From contig NZ_BPQQ01000087.1 of assembly GCF_022179325.1 (NCBI RefSeq), positions 1 to 52,159 on the forward strand: a stretch of DNA of 52,159 nt, read 5' to 3'. The notes under the pieces are model-generated. The model made no database searches. It saw nothing but the letters and a program-made list of their open reading frames with translations, and was not told the origin of the DNA. This document shows positions 17,514 through 25,186 of this stretch, piece by piece (within the stretch, counting starts at the first letter, position 1; every line of letters starts with the position of its first letter). Source of the stretch: Methylobacterium isbiliense (lineage in GTDB: Bacteria > Pseudomonadota > Alphaproteobacteria > Rhizobiales > Beijerinckiaceae). The translations under genes and the position numbers were made by a program.

Positions 17514-18350
17514 ATGCGCGATTCGACCGAGGACGCTCCCGATCCCGAGACGCGCAAGCGGGAGGTCGCCGAGGAGGTCGAAGAGGAGCGCTGGCCGAGC
17601 GCGGTCGTCATCCACGAGGTCATCCGCCACGAGGGCGTCGAGGATCTCGCCCGCACCGCCCCGGCCCTCGCGCTCTCGGGGCTCGCCGCCGGGCTGTCGA
17701 TGGGCTTCTCGCTGGTCGGCGAGGGCATCCTGCTGGATCACCTGCCGGAGGCCAAGTGGAGCGAACTCGTCAGCGGCTGGGGCTACACCCTCGGCTTCCT
17801 CATCGCCGTGATGGGCCGCCAGCAGCTCTTCACCGAGAACACCCTGACGCCGGTGCTGCCGCTGCTGCACGACCGCACGCTCGCGGTCCTGCTCCGGGTG
17901 CTGCGCCTGTGGGGCATCGTGCTCGCCGCCAACCTCGTCGGCACCCTCCTGTTCGCCGCTTCCCTCGCCCATACGGAGGTGTTCGACGAGGGCGTGCGGG
18001 AGCATTTCCGCAAGCTCAGCCACCACGTCTACGCGTATCCGTTCGGGACCACCTGCCTGAAGGCGGTGCTGGCCGGCTGGCTGCTCGCCCTGATGGTCTG
18101 GCTCCTGCCCTCCTCGGGCGACGCCCGGCCGTTCGTGATCCTGATCCTCACCTACGTGATCGCGGTGGGCAATCTCGCGCATGTCGTCGCGGGGTCGGTG
18201 GACGCGTCCTACCTCGTGTTTCTCGGCGAGGCGACCTGGGGGGACTATCTCGGGCGCTTCTTCGTGCCGACGCTGATCGGCAACCTGTTCGGGGGCGTCG
18301 CGCTGGTGGCGGTCCTGAACTGGGGGCAGGTGGCGCCGGACGTGGAGTGA
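17514..18350 (+). CDS. Formate/nitrite transporter family membrane protein (YfdC-like)
   Basis: 278 residues with a hydrophilic N-terminus (about 45 residues, acidic and charged) and about six membrane helices. The order of segments 'TAPALALSGLAAGLSMGFSLVGEG', 'GYTLGFLIAVMGRQQLFTENTLTPVLP' and 'VGNLAHVVAGSVDA' is characteristic of the YfdC branch of the FNT family rather than FocA proper; substrate unknown. I chose the ATG at 17514; an in-frame TTG at 17472 would add 14 residues. No partner genes indicate a substrate. Confidence 0.85.
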   Translation: MRDSTEDAPDPETRKREVAEEVEEERWPSAVVIHEVIRHEGVEDLARTAPALALSGLAAGLSMGFSLVGEGILLDHLPEAKWSELVSGWGYTLGFLIAVMGRQQLFTENTLTPVLPLLHDRTLAVLLRVLRLWGIVLAANLVGTLLFAASLAHTEVFDEGVREHFRKLSHHVYAYPFGTTCLKAVLAGWLLALMVWLLPSSGDARPFVILILTYVIAVGNLAHVVAGSVDASYLVFLGEATWGDYLGRFFVPTLIGNLFGGVALVAVLNWGQVAPDVE

Positions 18351-18437
18351 GGCGCGGATCGGCCGCATGAACGCATGGCCGCGACGTTCGTTGGGGTGGG
18401 GATTCCCACATACTCCCCACCAGGACGGAGACGCGAC

Positions 18438-19436
18438 ATGGCCCACGCCCACAAGCCCCTCGCCCAGCAGGTGATCGTCATCACCGGGGCGTCGAGCGGC
18501 ATCGGTCTCGCCACCGCCCGCATGGCCGCCCGGCACGGCGCCCGCGTGGTGCTCTTCTCCCGCAACGCCGAAGCCCTGGCCGCCATCCAGGAGGAGATCA
18601 CCCGCGAGGGCGGCGAGGCGACCCACGTGGTCGGCGACGTCGGCCGGCGCGAGGACCTGCAGGCCCTGGCCGACCGGGCGATCGAGCGCTTCGGCGGCTT
18701 CGACACCTGGGTGAACGACGCCGGCATCTCGATCTTCGGCCGACTGGAGGAGGTGAGCGACGAGGACAGCGACCGCCTGTTCCAGACCAACTTCTGGGGC
18801 GTGGTCTACGGCTCGCTCGTGGCGGTGCCGCACCTGAAGCGGCGCGGCGGCGCGCTGATCAATCTCGGCAGCATCGCCTCCGACCTGGCGATCCCGCTCC
18901 AGGCCATGTACTCGGCGAGCAAGCACGCCATCCGGGGCTTCACGGACGGCCTGCGGGCGGAGCTGGACATGGACGGCGCCCCGGTCTCGGTGACGCTGAT
19001 CAAGCCCGGCTCGATCGACACGCCGCTGCCCCAGCACGCCCGCAACTACACCGACCGCGAGCCGCAGCTGCCGCCGCCGGTCTACCATCCCGACGAGGTC
19101 GCCCGCGCGATCCTGCACGCCGCCGTCCACCCGCAGCGCGAGATCTATGTCGGCGGCGGCGGCCGGGTGATGACCGGGTTCAAGAAGGTCGCGCCCCGCA
19201 CCTTCGAGCGCCTCGGCTCCCGCCTCGCCGGGGCCCAGCTCAGCCAGGAGCCCCCGCGCGACCCGCAGGGCGCCCTGCACCGGCCCGGCCAGGACGGGCA
19301 TGCCCGCGGCGAGTATCCCGGCTACGTCCGGCGCACCAGCACCTACACCCGGGCGCAGCTGCACCCGCTGGCGACCGGCGCCGTGATGGCGGGCGTGGGC
19401 CTGGCCGCCGCCGCGCTGATGAAGCGGCGGGCATGA
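18438..19436 (+). CDS. Short-chain dehydrogenase/reductase with C-terminal extension
   Basis: 332 residues. An SDR Rossmann fold occupies about 10-255: cofactor motif TGASSGIG at 16-23, the NDAG-type motif 'VNDAGISIFG', and the catalytic Y158/K162 in 'YSASKHA'. The extra C-terminal 70 residues contain an Arg/Pro-rich linker and end with a hydrophobic segment (ATGAVMAGVGLAAAALMKRRA) that could anchor the protein to a membrane. SDRs with this extension are common in Rhizobiales; substrate unknown. GGACGGAG before the ATG at 18438 fixes the start. Confidence 0.9.
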   Translation: MAHAHKPLAQQVIVITGASSGIGLATARMAARHGARVVLFSRNAEALAAIQEEITREGGEATHVVGDVGRREDLQALADRAIERFGGFDTWVNDAGISIFGRLEEVSDEDSDRLFQTNFWGVVYGSLVAVPHLKRRGGALINLGSIASDLAIPLQAMYSASKHAIRGFTDGLRAELDMDGAPVSVTLIKPGSIDTPLPQHARNYTDREPQLPPPVYHPDEVARAILHAAVHPQREIYVGGGGRVMTGFKKVAPRTFERLGSRLAGAQLSQEPPRDPQGALHRPGQDGHARGEYPGYVRRTSTYTRAQLHPLATGAVMAGVGLAAAALMKRRA

Positions 19437-19441
19437 CGCAA

Positions 19442-19487
19442 GGCGGGGCGGGCGAGGTCGCTCCGGAGGACAAGGCCCCGCCCCGCC
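19442..19487. terminator. Inverted repeat between convergent SDR and pncB genes
   Basis: GGCGGGGCGG (19442-19451) is complementary to CCGCCCCGCC (19478-19487), with 26 bases between. It fills the gap between two convergent stop codons, so a shared terminator is plausible; there is no T-run. Confidence 0.35.
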
Positions 19488-19488
19488 C

Positions 19489-20781
19489 TCACACCAGCAC
19501 CGGCTGCGAGACCTGCGCGCCGACTGCGAAGACGCGCTTGTAGCGCTCCACCTCCTCCTCGGGGCCGAGCGCCTTGGTGGGATTGTCGGAGAGTTTCACG
19601 GTCGGCCGTCCGTTGGCGGAGATCACCTTGCAGACGATCGAGATCGGATCGAGCCGGCCCTCCGGCACGAGGCCGCGGAAGTCGTTGGTGAGCAGCGTGC
19701 CCCAGCCGTAGCCGATGCGCAGGCGGCCGTGGAAATGGTGGTGCACCGCCTCGATCGTCTCGATGTCGAGGCCGTCCGAGAAGATCGCCAGCTTGTCGCG
19801 CGGATTGCGCCCGCGCTCCCGCCACCACCGGATGACCTCCTCCCCGCCCGCGATCGGGTCCTTGGAATCGATGCGGATGCCGGTCCAGTCGGCCATCCAG
19901 GCCGGACCGTGAGCGAGGAACCCCGTGGTGCCGTAGGTGTCGGGCAGGATCACCAGCAGGTTGCCGGCATAGTCCTGCTGCCAGTCCGAGAGCACCGCGT
20001 AGGGCGCCGCGGCCAGCGCCCGGTCGTCCTCGGCCAGGGCCGCATAGACCATCGGCAGTTCGTGCGCGTTCGTGCCCACCGCCTCGATGTCGTGGCGCAG
20101 CGCGATCAGGCAGTTCGACGTGCCGAGGAAGGAGGAGCCGAGCCCCTCGATCATCGCCTCCACGCACCAATCCTGCCACAGGAAGCCGTGGCGGCGCCGG
20201 GTGCCGAAATCCGCAATGGAGAGATTCGGCAGCACCTTCAGCCGCTCGATCTTCTCCCAGATCCGCGTCATCGCCCGGGCGTAGAGCACCTGCAGGTCGA
20301 ACTTGCCCATGCCCTTGAGCACCCCGCGCGAGCGCAGCTCGTTCAGGATCGCCAGCGCGGGTACCTCCCACATCGTGGTCTCGATCCACGGACCGTGGAA
20401 GGTCAGGACGTATTGCCCGTCCTGCTTCTCCAGGAGGTAGTCGGGAAAGCGGAATTTCTCGAGCCAGTCCATGAAGTCCGGCGAGAACATCTGCCGCTTG
20501 CCGTAGAAGGTATTGCCGCGCAGCCACGTCGACTCGCCCCGCGTCAGGCGCAGGGAGCGGCAATGGTCGAGCTGCTCGCGCAGTTCGCCCTCGTCGATCA
20601 GGTCGGCGAGGCGGATGCGGCTGGTGCGGTTCTGGATGCCGAAGGTGACGGCCACGTCCCGATGGCGGCGGAAGATCGTCTGCGCCATCAGGAGCTTGTA
20701 GAAATCGGTGTCGAGCACCGAGCGGATGATCGGGTCGATCTTCCAGGTGTGGTTGTAGACCCTGGTGGCGAGGTCGAGCAT
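19489..20781 (-). CDS. pncB: Nicotinate phosphoribosyltransferase
   Basis: 430 residues, full length. It forms nicotinate mononucleotide from nicotinate and PRPP for NAD salvage. Family features include '[19 protein letters not shown]' near the start, '[12 protein letters not shown]' in which the histidine is the site phosphorylated by ATP, '[24 protein letters not shown]' and 'FSDGLD'. The ATG at 20781 is used; GTG one codon earlier is also possible. The gene is separated from the upstream minus-strand gene by a strong hairpin, so it probably has its own promoter. Confidence 0.95.
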   Translation of the reverse strand: MLDLATRVYNHTWKIDPIIRSVLDTDFYKLLMAQTIFRRHRDVAVTFGIQNRTSRIRLADLIDEGELREQLDHCRSLRLTRGESTWLRGNTFYGKRQMFSPDFMDWLEKFRFPDYLLEKQDGQYVLTFHGPWIETTMWEVPALAILNELRSRGVLKGMGKFDLQVLYARAMTRIWEKIERLKVLPNLSIADFGTRRRHGFLWQDWCVEAMIEGLGSSFLGTSNCLIALRHDIEAVGTNAHELPMVYAALAEDDRALAAAPYAVLSDWQQDYAGNLLVILPDTYGTTGFLAHGPAWMADWTGIRIDSKDPIAGGEEVIRWWRERGRNPRDKLAIFSDGLDIETIEAVHHHFHGRLRIGYGWGTLLTNDFRGLVPEGRLDPISIVCKVISANGRPTVKLSDNPTKALGPEEEVERYKRVFAVGAQVSQPVLV

Positions 20782-20812
20782 CACCCGTGCCTGACTGGTC
20801 CGGCGCCGTGCG

Positions 20813-20839
20813 CCGTGCGGGGTGGAGCACCCCGCACGG
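20813..20839 (-). terminator. Perfect 12-bp hairpin between the PNPOx-like gene and pncB
   Basis: CCGTGCGGGGTG (20813-20824) and its complement (20828-20839) around GAG. It lies 41 bases past the stop codon of the PNPOx-like gene on the minus strand. No T-run, so termination is inferred from position. Confidence 0.5.
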
Positions 20840-20879
20840 TTCTCAGGCCCGAGTCAAGCTTGCCGCTCCGGCGATCGTG

Positions 20880-21389
20880 CTAGTGGGCCGCGAGGTCCAC
20901 GGCCTTCTTCTCGGTCTTGGGCGACTCGCCCGTCACCGCGGCCTTCACGTAGCCGTAGAGGTGCAGCATCGTGGCGTTGGGGCTGTCCCAGTACTCGCCC
21001 TTCTCGGGGTGAACCCGGATCAGGGTCACCGACGGGTCGTCCTTGCCCTTGGGAAACCACGTCTTCAGGCTCTCGTTCCACTTGGAATCGATCGTGGCCT
21101 TGTCGCGCACGATCTCGGCCTTGCCCGACACTGAGACATAGTTCTGGTTCGACGGGTCCGAATAGGCGAGGTTGACCTGGGAATCGCGGCTGATCTCGCC
21201 GGTCACCGGGGCATCGACCTTGGCGAAGAACCAGAGGTCGCCCGCCTCGTCCGCCTCCTGGTTCCACATCGGGCGGCTGCGCAGCTGGCCGTCCGAATCG
21301 ACGGTCGTCATCATGGCGACCTTGACGTCCTTGATGAGGCTGAAGAGCTTCTTCGCGCCCTCGTGGTCGCGGTGGCTGCCCTGGTGCAT
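20880..21389 (-). CDS. Pyridoxamine 5'-phosphate oxidase-like FMN-binding protein (general stress protein 26 type)
   Basis: 169 residues with the split-barrel fold: 'VAMMTTVDSDGQLRSRPMWNQ' is the usual FMN-phosphate binding segment, followed by 'GDLWFFAKVDAP' and 'QVNLAYSDPSNQNYVSVSGKAEIV'. This branch resembles B. subtilis YdaG/Gsp26, flavin-binding proteins of unknown substrate often induced by stress. No EcfG promoter was seen upstream. Divergent from the molbindin gene across 191 bases. Confidence 0.9.
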   Translation of the reverse strand: MHQGSHRDHEGAKKLFSLIKDVKVAMMTTVDSDGQLRSRPMWNQEADEAGDLWFFAKVDAPVTGEISRDSQVNLAYSDPSNQNYVSVSGKAEIVRDKATIDSKWNESLKTWFPKGKDDPSVTLIRVHPEKGEYWDSPNATMLHLYGYVKAAVTGESPKTEKKAVDLAAH

Positions 21390-21580
21390 GATCGTCCTCT
21401 CTCCGGTTGGCCGCGCATGCGCCGCCCCGGCGATCGGTGCGGACTGGCGGCTCGTGCGAAACTGCGGGACAACCGGCGAGGCCCGGCTTTGTTTCGAGCG
21501 CGGCGGATGCTCGCCGGCCGCGCAGTGTTCCCCTATGTCACGCCCCGCGGCCGGTGGGCCGCGCGATGGGAGAGCGTGGA

Positions 21581-21790
21581 ATGAAGATCAGCGCGCGCAA
21601 CGTGCTGTCGGGCACCGTGAAGGCGGTCCGCAAGGGCACCACCACGGCGCACGTGACGGTGGAGCTTCCCGGCGGGCAGGTCGTGACCGCGGCGATCACC
21701 AACGAGTCGGTGGACGATCTGGGGCTCGCGCCCGGCAAGGCGGCACACGTCGTCGTGAAGTCGAGCGACGTGATGATCGCGGTGGATTGA
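21581..21790 (+). CDS. Molbindin-type molybdopterin/molybdate-binding (TOBE/Mop) protein
   Basis: 69 residues, a single Mop/TOBE domain: 'MKISARNVLSGTVKAVRKGTTTAHVTVELPGG...VTAAITNESVDDLGLAPGKAAHVVVKSSDVMIAVD' runs across the whole family motif including 'SARN', 'ITNESV' and the 'SSDVMI' end. Molbindins store molybdate or tungstate as oligomers in the cytoplasm. GGGAGAG precedes the ATG. It is the first gene of a four-gene run with an ABC transporter, starting 10 bases before the binding protein, which is the main clue to the transporter's substrate. Confidence 0.93.
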   Translation: MKISARNVLSGTVKAVRKGTTTAHVTVELPGGQVVTAAITNESVDDLGLAPGKAAHVVVKSSDVMIAVD

Positions 21791-21800
21791 GCGCAGGCCC

Positions 21801-22829
21801 ATGCCCCTCGACCGCCGCGCACTGCTCCTCGCCCTGGCCGGCCTCGGCGCCGGCGGGCCGCGCGCGGCGGCGCAGCCGCGGCAGGACGATGCGGGCCGGC
21901 CCCTGCCCGCGCTGGCGGCGCCGGTGGCGCGGGTCTTTCCGGCCGGGCCGCCCGCCGCCATCCTGCTCTACACCCTCGCGCCGGACCTTCTCGCGGGCTG
22001 GCCCCGGGCGATCCGCCCCGCCGAGCGGCCCTACCTGCTGCCCGAGACCCTGGGATTGCCGGAGGTCGGACGTCTCACCGGGCGGGGCAACACCGCCAAC
22101 CTCGAATCGGTGCTGGCCCTCAGGCCGGACCTGATCCTCGACGTCGGCGACACCACCGAGACCTACCGCTCGCTCGCCGACCGGGTGCAGCAGCAGACCG
22201 GCCTGCCCTACCTGCTCTTCGACGGGCGCCTGCCCGCCGTGCCGGCCACCTACCGCACCCTCGGGACCCTGCTCGGACGCCGGGAGGCGGGAGAGCGCCT
22301 GGCGCAGGCCTGCGAGGCGACGCTGGCGACGGTGCGGGCGCGGGTCGCCGCGATCCCGGTCGCTGAGCGCCCGCGGGTCTACTTCGCCCGCGGACCGCGG
22401 GGGCTCGAGACCGCCCGCACGGGCGCGATCAACGTCGAGGCGCTGGAACTGCTCGGCGCCGTCAACGTGGCGGGGGCCGGCGGCGGCCTCGCCCGGGTCT
22501 CGCCCGAGGACGTGCTCGCCTGGGCGCCCGAGGTGATCGTCGCCCTCGATTCCGCCTTCGTGGCGGGCCTGCGCGGCGACCCGCTCTGGCAGGGAGTTCC
22601 GGCCGTGCGCGCGGGCCGGGTCCATCTCGCCCCTGCCCTGCCCTTCGGCTGGGTCGATTCCCCGCCCTCGGTGAACCGCATCCTCGGCCTGTGGTGGCTC
22701 GGCCAGGCGCTCTACCCGGCGCGCTTCCCGGAGGATCTGCGGGCGGTCGCCCGGGAATTCCACCGCACCTTCTATCACGTGACGCCGGACGAGGCGGCCC
22801 TCGATCGCGTGCTGGCGGGCGGCGCGTGA
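21801..22829 (+). CDS. Periplasmic binding protein of FecB/BtuF/MolA type ABC importer
   Basis: 342 residues with a Tat/Sec-like leader (MPLDRRALLLALAGLGAGGPRAAA) and a helical-backbone periplasmic binding fold: 'RGNTANLESVLALRPDLILDVGDT' is the conserved central helix and strand. Class III binding proteins carry siderophores, heme, B12 or, as with Haemophilus influenzae MolA, molybdate/tungstate. The adjacent molbindin gene argues for molybdate or tungstate. The GTGA overlap with the permease shows tight coupling. Confidence 0.82.
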   Translation: MPLDRRALLLALAGLGAGGPRAAAQPRQDDAGRPLPALAAPVARVFPAGPPAAILLYTLAPDLLAGWPRAIRPAERPYLLPETLGLPEVGRLTGRGNTANLESVLALRPDLILDVGDTTETYRSLADRVQQQTGLPYLLFDGRLPAVPATYRTLGTLLGRREAGERLAQACEATLATVRARVAAIPVAERPRVYFARGPRGLETARTGAINVEALELLGAVNVAGAGGGLARVSPEDVLAWAPEVIVALDSAFVAGLRGDPLWQGVPAVRAGRVHLAPALPFGWVDSPPSVNRILGLWWLGQALYPARFPEDLRAVAREFHRTFYHVTPDEAALDRVLAGGA

Positions 22830-23878
22830 GCGGCCCCGAGGCCAGGGCCGAGAGCCGCCTCGGGGCGCGGATCGGGGCGGGCGCCGGCACGGCGCTGGCC
22901 CTCGGCCTCCTCCTCCTCGCCGTGGCCGTGGCCTTCGGGGTCGGGCGCTTCCCGGTCGGGCTCGGCGAGGTGGCGCAGGTGCTGCTCGCCAAGCTCACCG
23001 GCCGGCCGGCCGCCGTGCCGCCCGCGGTCGAGGCGGTGGTGATGCAGATCCGCGGCCCGCGCATCCTGGCGGCGATCCTGATCGGCGCCGCCCTGTCGGT
23101 GGCGGGCGCGGCCTTCCAGGGCCTGTTTCGCAATCCGCTCGTCTCGCCCGACATCCTCGGCGCCTCCTCGGGGGCGGCCTTCGGGGCGGTGCTCGGCATC
23201 TGGCTCTCGCTCGGCGTGCTCGCCATCGAGGCGCTCGCCTTCGCGGGCGGGCTCGCGGCGGTGGCGGCCGTCTACCTCGTGGGCGCCACGCTGGCCCGGC
23301 GCGACCCGGTGCTGGTGCTGGTGCTGGCCGGCGTGGTGATCGGCTCGCTGCTCGGCGCGGGGGTCGGCCTCGTGAAGTACCTCGCCGATCCCTACAACCA
23401 GCTCCCGGCCATGACCTTCTGGCTGCTCGGCAGCCTCTCGGCCACACATGCGCTCGACCTCGCGGCCCTGGCCCTGCCGGTCGTCCTCGGCACCGCGGTG
23501 CTGCTGCTGCTGCGCTGGCGGCTCGACGCGCTCTCGCTGCCGGAGGAGGAGGCCCGCGCCCTCGGCCTCGCCACCGGCCCGCTGCGGCTCGCTATCGTGG
23601 CCGCCGCCACCCTGGTGACGGCCGCGAGCGTGGCGGCGGCCGGCATCGTCGGCTGGGTCGGCCTCGTCGTGCCCCACCTCGCCCGCTTCCTCGTCGGGCC
23701 GGGCTTCGCGCGGCTGATCCCGACCGCGGCCCTGCTCGGAGCGGGCTACCTCCTCGTCATCGACACGCTGGCGCGCACCATCGCCCCCGTGGAGGTGCCG
23801 CTCGGCATCCTGACCGCGGTGGTCGGCACGCCGGTCTTCCTCTGGCTGCTCGCCGGCGCGGAGCGGGACTGGCAATGA
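22826..23878 (+). CDS. FecCD/BtuC/MolB-type ABC transporter permease
   Basis: 350 residues and about ten membrane helices. 'MQIRGPRILAAILIGAALSVAGAAFQGLFRNPLVSPDILGASSGAAFGAVLGI' and 'GIVGWVGLVVPHLARFLVGP' are defining sequences of the family. It forms the homodimeric membrane channel. The start is GTG at 22826, which overlaps the TGA of the preceding gene (GTGA), and the end overlaps the ATPase start by four bases (ATGA). Confidence 0.92.
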   Translation: MSGPEARAESRLGARIGAGAGTALALGLLLLAVAVAFGVGRFPVGLGEVAQVLLAKLTGRPAAVPPAVEAVVMQIRGPRILAAILIGAALSVAGAAFQGLFRNPLVSPDILGASSGAAFGAVLGIWLSLGVLAIEALAFAGGLAAVAAVYLVGATLARRDPVLVLVLAGVVIGSLLGAGVGLVKYLADPYNQLPAMTFWLLGSLSATHALDLAALALPVVLGTAVLLLLRWRLDALSLPEEEARALGLATGPLRLAIVAAATLVTAASVAAAGIVGWVGLVVPHLARFLVGPGFARLIPTAALLGAGYLLVIDTLARTIAPVEVPLGILTAVVGTPVFLWLLAGAERDWQ

Positions 23879-24645
23879 CCCTGCTCGCCGCGACGGATCT
23901 CGCCTTCGGGTATCCGGGCCGGGTGATCGGCCGCGGGATCGACCTCGCGGTCGCGCCCGGCGAGGTGCTGGCGCTGCTCGGCCCCAACGGCGGCGGCAAG
24001 ACCACGCTGCTCAAGACCCTGCTCGGCCTGCTGCCGCCGCGCGCCGGCAGCGTGACGGTGCTGGGCCGGCCGCTCGCCGCCCTGCCGGCCCGCGAGCGCG
24101 CCCGGGCGCTCGCCTACGTGCCCCAGAGCGCCGGCAGCGCCTTCGCGTTCACCGCACGGGCCGTGGTGCTGATGGGGCGCAGCGCCCATGCGGGCCTGTT
24201 CTCCGCCCCCTCCCGCGCCGACCGCGCCAGCGCGGAGGCGGCGCTCGCCCGGATGGGCGTCCTGCACCTCGCCGACCGCGCGGTCACCCGCATCTCCGGC
24301 GGCGAGCGCCAGCTCGTGCTGATCGCCCGCGCGCTCGCCCAGGAGCCGCGCCTCGTGATCCTCGACGAGCCGACTGCCAGCCTCGATTTCGGCAACCAGG
24401 GGAAGGTGATGCGCGAGATCACCCGCCTGCGCGACGACGGGCTCGGCGTGATCTTCACCACCCACGACCCCAATCAGGCGGCGCGCTACGCCGACCGCGC
24501 CCTGCTGCTGCGGGCGGGCGGACGCCTCGCCGAAGGCCCGGTGGCGGAGGTGCTGGCGGCGGAGCGTCTCGAAGGGCTCTACGGAGCGCCGGTCGAGGAG
24601 GTGCGGGACGCGGGCACGGGGGCGCGCGCCTTCCTGCCGGGCTGA
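23875..24645 (+). CDS. ABC transporter ATP-binding protein (FecE/BtuD/MolC-type)
   Basis: 256 residues with all nucleotide-binding motifs: Walker A 'GPNGGGKTT' (about 37-45), Q-loop 'YVPQSAG', signature 'ISGGERQLVLIARALAQ' and Walker B 'RLVILDEPTASLD', then the switch His in 'FTTHDPNQ'. It powers uptake with the permease and binding protein just upstream, with which it overlaps. No further gene of the run follows. Confidence 0.93.
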   Translation: MTLLAATDLAFGYPGRVIGRGIDLAVAPGEVLALLGPNGGGKTTLLKTLLGLLPPRAGSVTVLGRPLAALPARERARALAYVPQSAGSAFAFTARAVVLMGRSAHAGLFSAPSRADRASAEAALARMGVLHLADRAVTRISGGERQLVLIARALAQEPRLVILDEPTASLDFGNQGKVMREITRLRDDGLGVIFTTHDPNQAARYADRALLLRAGGRLAEGPVAEVLAAERLEGLYGAPVEEVRDAGTGARAFLPG

Positions 24646-24824
24646 ACGCCGCCGTTCGGCGCGGGAGCGTTCCACTCTCGTTGCAGGATACGTCATCCAC
24701 GCGTCGCCGGCTCGGGGGCGGCGAGACGCGATGGCGTTGCCGGCACGGGAGAGCGGTCCGCCGCACAGGGTTCGGCAACGATACGGCCCTATCCTGGCGG
24801 TCCTCCGCCGCCGGGGCCGCCGCC

Positions 24825-25124
24825 ATGTCGCTTCGCCTGCTCGCCACCATCCTGGCCCTCTGCCCGCTCCCGGCTCTGGCCAACGGCACCGATTGCGGGG
24901 GCGACGCGCGCTCCTCCGCGCAGGTGGTCGAGAACCGTCCCGCCCGGGCCGGGCCGCTGACGGCCGTGCCCGACACGCTCTGCGCCGACCTCCAGGACAC
25001 CAAGCGCTCGCGGCTGCGCATCGACGTCTACAGCGGGCCGTATGGCGGGACGGGGTCCGAGACCCCATATGACGGGTCGGAGCCGGGCGGAGGGCGCCTC
25101 CGCCGCGGCGACCGGAGCCGCTAG
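24825..25124 (+). CDS. Small secreted hypothetical protein
   Basis: 99 residues with a clear signal peptide, MSLRLLATILALCPLPALA, cleaved before NGTDCGG. The mature part has two cysteines, is rich in Gly, Arg and Ser, and has no recognised domain. The ATG at 24825 is chosen because it yields the signal peptide; the frame is open further upstream. The gene ends 62 bases before the helicase start. Codon use agrees with the surrounding genome, which supports it, but a function cannot be assigned. Confidence 0.5.
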   Translation: MSLRLLATILALCPLPALANGTDCGGDARSSAQVVENRPARAGPLTAVPDTLCADLQDTKRSRLRIDVYSGPYGGTGSETPYDGSEPGGGRLRRGDRSR

Positions 25125-25186
25125 TCCCGCGGCGCCTGCGTCGGGACCGCCGTCCGGCGGCCGCCCCGAGGATCTGCCCGATCTTG

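Noticed and set aside
13416-19364. A single minus-strand open frame nearly 6 kb long
   Set aside because: Only its 3' part (to 15242) is a real gene, the M24 aminopeptidase. The remainder runs antisense to or through sfsA, the CinA-like gene, gpt, the transporter and the SDR, and lacks family similarity. High GC removes stop codons from the wrong frames.
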